Source: Holophagae bacterium (GTDB lineage Bacteria > Acidobacteriota > Thermoanaerobaculia > Thermoanaerobaculales > Sulfomarinibacteraceae). From it: a stretch of DNA of 13,877 nucleotides. The notes beneath the pieces were generated by a model. The model had not been told where the DNA came from and made no database searches. It worked only from the letters and a program-made list of their open reading frames with translations. This document shows, piece after piece, positions 1 through 6,390 of this stretch; within the stretch, counting starts at the first letter, position 1, and the number at the start of each line of letters is the position of its first letter. Both the position numbers and the translations under genes were made by a program. Where the stretch lies: NCBI GenBank assembly GCA_030637505.1, contig DAOWGJ010000059.1, forward strand, positions 1 through 13,877, read 5' to 3'.

Positions 1-61
1 ACCGGGGGTGCTCTCCCCAAGGACCTTGTATGGCCCCCAAAGAACCGATAATTCAACAACG

Positions 62-227
62 CTAGTGTAGTGCGCCTGAAGTTCGTTCCATTGGCTGGCG
101 AGTCATCCGCGCCGCTGACGAGGCGCGACAACGCAGTCGTAGCTGGGCTACTTCAAGGAGGAGCAACGAAACCAGCGGTGTGGAGGGCCGTCAGGAGATG
201 GTAGGAATCTCGGGCGCACTACACTAG
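62..227. repeat. 166-bp element closed by a perfect 15-bp inverted repeat; possible structured RNA or non-autonomous mobile element
   Basis: The ends are exact inverted copies: CTAGTGTAGTGCGCC at 62-76 and GGCGCACTACACTAG at 213-227. With wobble, pairing runs inward to 79/210. Inside, GCTGG (94-98) pairs with CCAGC (172-176). A 6-bp hairpin CGCGCC/GGCGCG (108-113/122-127) has an 8-nt loop, and a 5-bp hairpin GTAGC/GCTAC lies at 139-143/147-151. The loop of the 108-127 hairpin contains CTGACG (115-120), complementary to CGTCAG at 189-194, so a pseudoknot is possible. No protein is supported inside. The nested fold with a loop-distal contact looks like a structured RNA or a REP/MITE-like mobile element. 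It sits directly upstream of the LVIVD-repeat gene and may lie in its promoter or leader. Family identity is unknown. Confidence 0.6.
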
Positions 228-344
228 TTCGCTGTGCCAGGCACCTTTCGAGCCTACCCGAAACCCTTGCGACACCCACCGATCGTGATATGCTCGGCTG
301 TACGAGGAAAGACACAAAAGACAGGTTGTTGCGTGGAAGTGATC

Positions 345-350
345 GGAGAG
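345..350 (+). promoter_or_regulatory. Ribosome binding site of the LVIVD-repeat gene
   Basis: GGAGAG lies 3 nt before the ATG at 354. It supports that ATG over the in-frame ATG at 234. The protein beginning at 354 opens with a clean signal peptide, whereas the 40 codons before it look like untranslated leader. Confidence 0.55.
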
Positions 351-353
351 GCA

Positions 354-2216
354 ATGCGGTACTCCCTCAGTCTGGCGCTGCTCCTCCTGGTGGTGGCACC
401 TTTGGCGTACGGCGAGCAGTGCCCGAGCGCCGTCAGCCGGCGCTCGTACGGCTATGCAGAGGCGGTTGCGGTGTCCGGCAGCACTGTCGTCTTTGCCGGT
501 GAACGGACGCTGATGGTCGGGGACGTCACGGATCCGGCGGCATTTCAGCTGATCGGTGAGGCGTTCGCCGGAGGCAAGACGGTCGACGTCGCAATCTCGG
601 GCAACCACGCCTTTTTGGCGGCCGAGATCGCCGGGCTGCGTGTGGTCGATCTCTCCGAACCGACCGAACCGGCAGTGATCGGCACCCTGGTCACGGCGAG
701 CGACGCGCGCGGAGTTGCCGTCTCCGGTTCATACGCATACGTCGCGACGCTGCTCGACGGCCTGCGGGTGATCGATGTCTCCGATCCCTCGGCCCCGGTC
801 GAAGTCGGCTGGGTCGACACACCGGGATACTCGTCGCAGGTTGCGGTTTCGGGCAGCCACATCTATCTTGCGGAGGAGGCCGGTGGCCTCCGGATCGTCG
901 ACGTCGCCACGCCGACGGCGCCGGCGCTGGTCGGCTGGCTGGACGTCACGGCGATGGATGTCGAGGTCGTCGGTAACCACGCGTTCATTGCATCGCACCA
1001 CGCCGGCCTGCGCGTGGCCGACGTTTCGAACCCTTCCAGCCCGGTCCTGATCGGCCACCTCGACACGCCGGGATACGCGTCCGGCGTTGCGGTGGCGGGC
1101 GGCCTGGTTTTTGTCGCGGACTATTCCTCCGTGCGGGTGATTGATGTCTCGACGCCTTCGGCTCCGGTTGAGATCGGCTTTTTCGACACCGCCGGGAATC
1201 CCGAAGCCGTCGCCACTTCTCCCGGGTACGCCTATGTTGCAGACGGTGGTGGGCTGCGTGTGCTTGACGTCTCGATACCGACGGCGCCGGTCGAGGTCGC
1301 CCACCATCTCACCTATGGTCACGCCAACGGGGTCACAGCTTCGGGGAGATACGTCTACCTCGCCGCGGACCCTGCGGGGCTGCGGATCGTCGATGCCGAA
1401 AATCCATCGTCTCCGTATGAAGTGGGCTTCGCGGAGGAGTGCGATAACGCTCAGGATGTCGCGGTGAGCCAGGGTCACGCCTTTGTCGCCGACTCGAGTG
1501 CGGGTCTGCGGATCATCGACGTCTCCAACCCGTCGAGCCCCGGACAGGTGGGTGTGGTCGATACCCCCGGCATCGCCAGGGGGATTGCCGTGTCCGGCAA
1601 CCACGCGTTTGTCGCCGCCGACGACGCCGGGCTGCGAATCATCGACGTGACCGTACTATCAAGCCCGAGCGAGATCGGCTTCATCGACACCCCAACGGCC
1701 GCCTACGCGGTGGACGTGGCCAACGGATACGCATTCGTCGCCGACGGGTACAACGGAGGCCTGAGGGTGGTGAACGTGTCGGTCCCGTCGAGCCCCGTGG
1801 AGATCGCTGCGTACGGCAGCTTCTCCGGCTACGGCATCGTCGTGTCGGGCGACTACGCCTACGTGGCGGGTTGGGGTCTGCGAGTCATCGACGTCTCCGA
1901 CCCGGCGAACCCGGTCGAGGTCGGTGCGTGGAACGGTAGCACGGCGTACGGGGTCGCGCTCTTCCAGCACTACGCATACGTCGCCAGTTTCACTGCCGGG
2001 CTTCGGGTGATCGACGTGTCGACGCCGAACGCTCCGGTCGAGGTCGGCGCTTACTACATTTCTCCTCGGCGGGCGTATGACGTCGCAGCGAGCGGAGGCC
2101 ACGTCTTTGTCGCCTATGGCTATGCGGGGCTTCTGACTTTCACCGACTGTCTGTCCCTGTTCGCCGACGGGTTCGAGTCGAGTGACGTTTCTCGGTGGTC
2201 CGCTTCAGGCGGGTAG
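354..2216 (+). CDS. Secreted LVIVD-repeat beta-propeller protein
   Basis: The predicted protein has 620 residues. It starts with a signal peptide (RY, then a hydrophobic stretch, probable cleavage after AYG near residue 20), so it should be exported. The rest is a tandem array of roughly 40-42-residue units with the signature GLRVIDVSxPxxPVEVG, followed by a strand pair like VAVSGxxAYVA. I count 13 units with the signature plus a final partial unit. This matches the LVIVD repeat family, thought to form beta-propeller blades; 14 blades could make two seven-bladed propellers (inference). Cysteines are few: C23, about C363, and C599 near the end; C23 and C599 flank the array and could join its ends. 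The C-terminus has the tail LFADGFESSDVSRWS, resembling tails shared by unrelated exported proteins in some lineages, possibly a sorting or anchoring tag. Ligand and role are unknown. The start was chosen for its signal peptide and ribosome binding site. It is convergent with the RNase H gene. Confidence 0.85.
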   Translation: MRYSLSLALLLLVVAPLAYGEQCPSAVSRRSYGYAEAVAVSGSTVVFAGERTLMVGDVTDPAAFQLIGEAFAGGKTVDVAISGNHAFLAAEIAGLRVVDLSEPTEPAVIGTLVTASDARGVAVSGSYAYVATLLDGLRVIDVSDPSAPVEVGWVDTPGYSSQVAVSGSHIYLAEEAGGLRIVDVATPTAPALVGWLDVTAMDVEVVGNHAFIASHHAGLRVADVSNPSSPVLIGHLDTPGYASGVAVAGGLVFVADYSSVRVIDVSTPSAPVEIGFFDTAGNPEAVATSPGYAYVADGGGLRVLDVSIPTAPVEVAHHLTYGHANGVTASGRYVYLAADPAGLRIVDAENPSSPYEVGFAEECDNAQDVAVSQGHAFVADSSAGLRIIDVSNPSSPGQVGVVDTPGIARGIAVSGNHAFVAADDAGLRIIDVTVLSSPSEIGFIDTPTAAYAVDVANGYAFVADGYNGGLRVVNVSVPSSPVEIAAYGSFSGYGIVVSGDYAYVAGWGLRVIDVSDPANPVEVGAWNGSTAYGVALFQHYAYVASFTAGLRVIDVSTPNAPVEVGAYYISPRRAYDVAASGGHVFVAYGYAGLLTFTDCLSLFADGFESSDVSRWSASGG

Positions 2217-2363
2217 TAGGCATCAGTACCAGGTCCGTCCTTCCCGACTTTGTTAGATCGGCAGGTCATCTCGTTCTCAACAATAGACGGTAAATGAGCG
2301 TACCGCCTTGAGATTTTCGGCCCCGGCCTTCTGGTCCGCCCAACGGGCGACCCAGCGTCGGAA

Positions 2364-2417
2364 TTCTGCGGGGCCGAAGCGAAATACGGAACGCAAAGAA
2401 CAGTTGGCCCCGCAGAA
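2364..2417. repeat. Long-loop palindrome 1
   Basis: The arms TTCTGCGGGGCC (2364-2375) and GGCCCCGCAGAA (2406-2417) are a perfect 12-bp inverted repeat with a 30-nt loop. The loop shares the words AGCGA, ATAC and GGAA-ACG with the loop of the next palindrome, although the arms differ. Confidence 0.7.
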
Positions 2418-2483
2418 ATGACGAGCGGCGGCCTACGGCTTCAGCCCAGACTCGGTCACTGAGAGCGGCGCCGAGGGGAGCCC

Positions 2484-2546
2484 GGTCAGGCATTCTTCGC
2501 AGCGATACCAGTTTTGGAAACGATGCCGGATGAAGAAGGCCTGACC
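2484..2546. repeat. Long-loop palindrome 2
   Basis: The arms at 2484-2498 and 2532-2546 match in 14 of 15 positions (GGTCAGGC outer part paired with GCCTGACC, then TTCTTC with GAAGAA, one mismatch), with a 33-nt loop. The arm sequence is unrelated to palindrome 1 but the loop resembles it. Confidence 0.7.
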
Positions 2547-2565
2547 CCGCACCCCCGTCTAAGAA

Positions 2566-2620
2566 GGGCGCTCGGGTTTGGCGACGCGGTCGATGCCGCT
2601 GCCCAACCTTGAGAGCGCCC
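2566..2620. repeat. Long-loop palindrome 3
   Basis: GGGCGCTC (2566-2573) pairs with GAGCGCCC (2613-2620). The stem may continue imperfectly inward through GGTTTGGC against GCCCAACC after a small bulge. The right arm can alternatively pair with GGGGCG near 2634-2639. Confidence 0.5.
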
Positions 2621-2649
2621 AATCCCCTCAATCGGGGCGTGCCATGCTT

Positions 2650-2702
2650 CGGATTTTTCTGGGGGAGGCCCCCCGATTCATGCGCTGTGAAGGAAAAATC
2701 CG
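2650..2702. repeat. Long-loop palindrome 4
   Basis: CGGATTTTTC (2650-2659) pairs perfectly with GAAAAATCCG (2693-2702) around a 33-nt loop that itself holds a G-run/C-run hairpin (2661-2674). The loop shares a CCCGATYC-type word with palindrome 5. Confidence 0.65.
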
Positions 2703-2769
2703 AGCTTGGCAACCCACGGCGGTCACTTCGGCAACAGAGTCTCCGCCAACGGTGTAGGCCGCCGAGGTC

Positions 2770-2825
2770 TTTTCCTCAAGGGGCGAGCCCCTCCCGATCC
2801 CTGAAATGTTGCCCCTTGAGGAAAA
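2770..2825. repeat. Long-loop palindrome 5, downstream of the RNase H gene
   Basis: TTTTCCTCAAGGGGC (2770-2784) and GCCCCTTGAGGAAAA (2811-2825) form a perfect 15-bp inverted repeat with a 26-nt loop. It begins about 45 nt past the RNase H stop on the minus strand. It could stabilise or end that transcript, but there is no T-tract beyond the stem itself. Confidence 0.7.
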
Positions 2826-2870
2826 TGGCCGAGCGGGGTTGCGAAGCGGCCCCGAAGGCCGGTGATGAAG

Positions 2871-3779
2871 CTAACCCTTCTTCTTCGACCTCTTGGTCTT
2901 TACCGGAACTCCCAAAGCCTCTCTCGCAGCGTTTTTAACTTCGTTCATCTCGTCGAAGGCGTCGTCGGTCTTTTCGACATGCCAGGTCAGGCCGTGTCGG
3001 TCGATCTGCCGCTCCAACCGCTGCCAGGCTTCCCGGTTGCTGACCGGCTTGCCCTCGCGGGTCGTCCAGCCGCGGGAACGCCAGCCGCCCAGCCATGAGG
3101 TCGCTCCGTCCTTGAGGTAATCCGAGGCCGTATAGAGATGGGCCCGAACCGGCCGCTTCATCGCTTCCAAAGCCAGTGCGGCGCCCAGGATATGCATTTG
3201 GTTGGCGGTCGCCCCGTCGACCACACCTGAGAACGCTTTTTCTCGGTCCTCGAATCTCAGGGTCGCAGCCCATGCCCCCCGATTCATTTTGCCCGAGTAG
3301 GCCACCGCCAGGACGATGTGCACTGCACCACGGTCATCAACCAGACCCGTAACCCTCGGGATGGCCGCCGATGCCAGCTCGTCCGCCCTCTCGTTCCACC
3401 GGTTGCCCGCATGGCCCCGCACCCAGTGCCACGCAACCTGGTGCCGCTCCAGCTTCGCTTCCAGCTCTTGCCAGAGGTCCTGGTTTTGCACCGGATCGCC
3501 CGCCGCCGTCCTCCAACCACGCCGTTTCCAACCCTCCATCCACGAGGTGATGCCCTGGCGAACGTATTGTGAATCGGTATGGAGGTCGATTTCTGAAGGG
3601 CAGTCCAGCGATCTCAAAGCCTCAATCGCCGCCCGCAGTTCCATGCGGTTGTTGGTCGCCTCTTCCTCGCTGCCGGACAGTTCGACCGGAGCCTCTCCCA
3701 ATCCGAGAATTACCACACCCCAACCACCGGGGCCCGGGTTGGGACGACAACCACCATCGGTGTAAATCTCAATCGCCAT
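2871..3779 (-). CDS. rnhA: Ribonuclease HI fused to a catalytically dead second RNase H domain
   Basis: The protein has 302 residues, about twice a normal RNase HI (near 155). Residues 1-142 form a full type 1 domain that cleaves the RNA strand of RNA-DNA hybrids. TDGGCRPNPGPGGWG carries D8, NNRMEL carries E47, HTDSQYV carries D69, GHAG carries H123 and NERADELA carries D133. Residues 151-290 (2910-3329) align to the same fold: TASDYLKDGATSW matches TDSQYVRQGITSW, and GGWRSRGWTT matches the basic protrusion EGWKRRGWRT. The four acidic positions there are A158, H196, A218 and N283, so the copy should not cleave and may bind nucleic acid (inference). The protein ends in a basic KTKRSKKKG tail. 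The ATG at 3779 fits the family N-terminus exactly, but no strong Shine-Dalgarno is seen. The gene is transcribed away from the GGDEF-EAL gene after a 148-bp gap. Confidence 0.93.
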   Translation of the reverse strand: MAIEIYTDGGCRPNPGPGGWGVVILGLGEAPVELSGSEEEATNNRMELRAAIEALRSLDCPSEIDLHTDSQYVRQGITSWMEGWKRRGWRTAAGDPVQNQDLWQELEAKLERHQVAWHWVRGHAGNRWNERADELASAAIPRVTGLVDDRGAVHIVLAVAYSGKMNRGAWAATLRFEDREKAFSGVVDGATANQMHILGAALALEAMKRPVRAHLYTASDYLKDGATSWLGGWRSRGWTTREGKPVSNREAWQRLERQIDRHGLTWHVEKTDDAFDEMNEVKNAAREALGVPVKTKRSKKKG

Positions 3780-3853
3780 CGTAGTGACTATATCTTGAGT
3801 TGAGCGAATCTGGGGGTGGTTTGCGACACACTGCCTTCAGTGTTTTTCTCTTC

Positions 3854-3885
3854 GTGCCTTTTTGCGCCTTTTTGTGGCTATTTTT
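3854..3885. repeat. Degenerate 10-12-bp tandem repeat, T-rich on the plus strand
   Basis: Three units follow one another: GTGCCTTTTT (3854-3863), GCGCCTTTTT (3864-3873) and GTGGCTATTTTT (3874-3885). CTCTTCG flanks both sides (3848-3854 and 3887-3893). It lies in the 148-bp gap between the RNase H start and the GGDEF-EAL stop and resembles the other microrepeat arrays in this window. Nothing else is evident in that gap. Confidence 0.5.
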
Positions 3886-3927
3886 CCTCTTCGTTGCATT
3901 TCCCTAGAGTAATGCAAGCGCCTCATG

Positions 3928-6129
3928 TCAGGTCTGTTGCCACGACTTCCATACACCTCGCGGATTGGTCCACCACTGAGGCGGCTGGGTCAGGGCATCC
4001 TCGACCGCCTCCGCCTTGGCCGGTGAGGCGAACCAGAAGCCCTGGGCCAGTCGGCATCCCAGCCGACAGAGAGCCTCGAGTTGCTCGCCGGTCTCGACAC
4101 CTTCTGCGACAACCTCGACTCCGAGCTGAGCGGCGACACCAATCAGCGAGGGCGGCAAACGATCGCCCGAGGACACGTCGTTGACCCGTTCGGTGATCGA
4201 CGGGTCCAGCTTGAGCATGTCGAAGATCTTTCGGTCCAGTTGACTGATCGAGCCGTGTTCCAGGCCGAAATCATCGATAGCCAACCGGACACCCAGCGCC
4301 CGTAAGGTCTTCAACCTCTCCTGGGCGTGGTCGCCATGATCAAGGATCACGGCTTCGGGGAACTCCAGAACCAGAGCGGACGCGGGCAATCCGGCTCTCT
4401 CCAATGTCTCCACCAGGCGAACGCGCATCCCTCGGGCCATTAAGATCTTCAGCGAAAGGTTGACGCTGAGAAAGAGTTCCTCGGACTCCGGTATGTTGCG
4501 ACGCCACCTCCCGACCTGTTTGCACGCATCCTCAAGGACCCGCCATCCCAGAGGCACGATAAGCCCACTGCTCTCGGCGACGTCAATGAACTCAGCGGGC
4601 GTCAGCATACCCCGCTCGGGGTGTTGCCACCGAACCATCGCCTCGACACCAACCACTCGGCCCGACCCCAGATCGACAATCGGCTGGTAGTGCATCTCGA
4701 ACTGGTGATCGTCAACCGCCAGCCGCAACTCCGTTTCCAGATTGACCCTGGACACCGCTCTCTCGTGCATCAGTGGGTTGCAGACCTGGTATCTCGACCG
4801 ACCAAGACTCTTGGCGCGGTACATCGCCAAGTCTGCGTCATCGATAATCGAGGCGGCGTTCTGATACCCGGTGTCACTGGTGGCTATCCCAATACTGGAG
4901 TTGACGACCATTTCGTTCTTGCCGACCGAAATCGGTTGTGACACCAAATCGAGGATCCTCTGGGCAACGTGGATCGCCAGTTCGGCCCCCTGAACGTTCG
5001 CCAGCAGGATTCCGAATTCATCACCGCCCAACCGGGCCACGGTGTCTCCCGGCCTCACCACGGACTCAAGGCGCCTGGCCACCTCGATAAGGACCCGATC
5101 TCCGGCGGCATGGCCGTAAAGATCGTTGACACGCTTGAAGTGGTCCAGGTCAACGAACAGTATCGACAGATCCCCACCCCCATCTCGATCGGGAATGGTC
5201 AGGGACCGCTCGAGACGGTCGATAAAGAGGCCTCGATTGGCCAGACCGGTCAACTCGTCGTGAAGGGATTTGTGGATCGCCTGTTCTTCGTTCCGGCGCC
5301 GATCGGTGATATCCATCAAAAAACCGGACATCCAGGTCACCTTGCCGTCCAAATCCCGCACCGCCCGCCCTCGAGCAAGGATCCAATGGGGATCGGCAAA
5401 ACCGTTGAGCAATCGATGTTCACACTCGAATGACCCCCGGGCCCCCTCGAGGTGGGCATCCAAGTGGGCATGGAGGTGCCTCAGGTCATCAGGGTGTACC
5501 CTGTCGAACCAACGACTGGGGGAGTCGATCGTCTCTTGCGCAGGAAAACCAAGAATCGCGCTGCACCGGGGCGAACAATAGAACGCCTTCGTCCGAAAAT
5601 CCCACTCCCACAGCCCATCCCCGGCCCCCTCGACCGCCACCCGCAGTCGAGCCTCACACCGTTGCAGATCAGCGGAGTTCTTTGTCGTGACTACGACGCT
5701 CTCCACGAGTGGGCCCAAGACATCCGCGGTTGCTGCTCGCCGCGGCAGATAGGCTGATGCACCGTTTTCCAGGGCCTTGAGTGCAATCGCGTGATCCTCC
5801 GGCGTCTCACCAACCAACACGATGATCGGTGACACGTCGGCGCGATTCAGGAGCCGCTGGAGGGTTGAAATGCCACTGCTGTCTGGGAGGTTGAGATCGG
5901 CAACGATTGCAGTCGCCGTGTTTCGATCGAGAAAGGACAGGGCCTCCGAGAGCCGCTCAACCCTGATGACCGAAAAGTCCCCCAGAACGGTCGCTCGTGC
6001 GTCGGGCCCGACCATCAAAACCAACGGAGCCGGCGCAGTCCCACCCAACGCCTGTTCCCGGTCAGAACAACGGCTGTCGGAACCGTCCACCAAAAGGTGT
6101 GTTCCCCGTTTCTGGTTCGAATCAGTCAT
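3928..6129 (-). CDS. REC-PAS-GGDEF-EAL cyclic-di-GMP signalling protein
   Basis: This 733-residue cytoplasmic protein has no predicted membrane segment. Residues 35-145 form a receiver-like domain with a candidate phospho-acceptor D78 (VADLNLPDSSG). The usual acidic pair is reduced (VGPDA) and the switch lysine after YLP is arginine, so phosphorylation is doubtful. Residues 160-282 form a PAS domain (GLWEWD, WFDRVHPDD, DITDRR). Residues 285-450 form a GGDEF diguanylate cyclase with an intact GGDEF (368-372) and an inhibitory-site RxxD (RPGD, 359-362) exactly five residues earlier. Residues 463-715 form an EAL phosphodiesterase domain with EAM at 496-498 and N557, E592, D619-D620, K640 and E677 present. 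Loop 6 after DDFG reads LEHGS instead of the usual TGYSS, which may lower hydrolysis. It may make c-di-GMP with product inhibition, hydrolyse it, or both. The ATG at 6129 has only a weak GGAT upstream. No c-di-GMP effector gene is nearby. Confidence 0.93.
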   Translation of the reverse strand: MTDSNQKRGTHLLVDGSDSRCSDREQALGGTAPAPLVLMVGPDARATVLGDFSVIRVERLSEALSFLDRNTATAIVADLNLPDSSGISTLQRLLNRADVSPIIVLVGETPEDHAIALKALENGASAYLPRRAATADVLGPLVESVVVTTKNSADLQRCEARLRVAVEGAGDGLWEWDFRTKAFYCSPRCSAILGFPAQETIDSPSRWFDRVHPDDLRHLHAHLDAHLEGARGSFECEHRLLNGFADPHWILARGRAVRDLDGKVTWMSGFLMDITDRRRNEEQAIHKSLHDELTGLANRGLFIDRLERSLTIPDRDGGGDLSILFVDLDHFKRVNDLYGHAAGDRVLIEVARRLESVVRPGDTVARLGGDEFGILLANVQGAELAIHVAQRILDLVSQPISVGKNEMVVNSSIGIATSDTGYQNAASIIDDADLAMYRAKSLGRSRYQVCNPLMHERAVSRVNLETELRLAVDDHQFEMHYQPIVDLGSGRVVGVEAMVRWQHPERGMLTPAEFIDVAESSGLIVPLGWRVLEDACKQVGRWRRNIPESEELFLSVNLSLKILMARGMRVRLVETLERAGLPASALVLEFPEAVILDHGDHAQERLKTLRALGVRLAIDDFGLEHGSISQLDRKIFDMLKLDPSITERVNDVSSGDRLPPSLIGVAAQLGVEVVAEGVETGEQLEALCRLGCRLAQGFWFASPAKAEAVEDALTQPPQWWTNPRGVWKSWQQT

Positions 6130-6172
6130 CGTATCCAGTGAAAACCAGCGTCAATAATGGTCTGGGCGGCTC

Positions 6173-6252
6173 GATTCCTGGATCCTCGCTGATCGAATGT
6201 AACAGGTATACCCCGAAGGTCAAGATCATGATTAATCTTGAGAACAGGAATC
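6173..6252. promoter_or_regulatory. Nested inverted repeats upstream of the GGDEF-EAL gene, possible operator
   Basis: The outer arms GATTCCTG (6173-6180) and CAGGAATC (6245-6252) enclose an inner 7-bp dyad, TCAAGAT (6220-6226) and ATCTTGA (6235-6241), with an 8-nt AT-rich centre. The inner dyad lies 91-112 nt before the GGDEF-EAL start, a plausible operator or promoter region. No regulator is identified. Confidence 0.35.
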
Positions 6253-6267
6253 AATAGAGTCATTCCC

Positions 6268-6281
6268 CGCCCGAACGGGCG
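6268..6281. other. Compact GC hairpin between the glycosyltransferase and GGDEF-EAL genes
   Basis: CGCCC (6268-6272) and GGGCG (6277-6281) enclose a 4-nt loop. It lies about 110 nt past the stop of the membrane glycosyltransferase gene on the minus strand. There is no T-tract, so its terminator function is uncertain. Confidence 0.3.
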
Positions 6282-6390
6282 ATTCCTCTCCCGGCTTGAA
6301 AATAGTGGCACTCCGGGAAAGTCCCCGGCGGGATTGCCGATAATCCTCCGGCGGACAGCGGGCATTCGGCGCCGGCGGTAGTCGGCGGCG

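Larger units (their letters stand above)
2217..2870. other. Gene-free 654-bp intergenic region rich in palindromes
   Basis: This region lies between the convergent stops of the LVIVD-repeat gene and the RNase H gene. Open frames here give low-complexity Arg/Pro/Gly-rich products without recognisable domains, so none is called. It contains at least five palindromes with 8-15-bp arms and roughly 20-33-nt loops (listed separately), a compact hairpin CGCCC/GGGCG at 2337-2349 and a weak CGGTA/TACCG dyad at 2288-2305. No stem is followed by a convincing T-tract on either strand, so an ordinary intrinsic terminator is not evident. Confidence 0.6.

Noticed and set aside
234..353. In-frame 40-codon N-terminal extension of the LVIVD-repeat gene
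   Set aside because: It would bury the signal peptide, has no clear ribosome binding site, and begins right beside the structured element. The ATG at 354 has GGAGAG upstream.
729..1604. Open frame of 291 codons antisense to the LVIVD-repeat gene
   Set aside because: Its periodicity simply mirrors the repeats on the coding strand.
2266..2712. Open frame of 148 codons on the minus strand in the intergenic region
   Set aside because: It runs through several palindromes and gives an Arg/Pro/Gly-rich product with no domain or convincing ribosome binding site.
2364..2825. Integron attC sites
   Set aside because: The palindromes lack paired GTTRRRY/RYYYAAC ends, and there are no gene cassettes or integrase.
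2770..2825. Intrinsic terminator
   Set aside because: The stem is strong, but no T-tract follows on either strand beyond the stem arms, and the 26-nt loop is large for a terminator.
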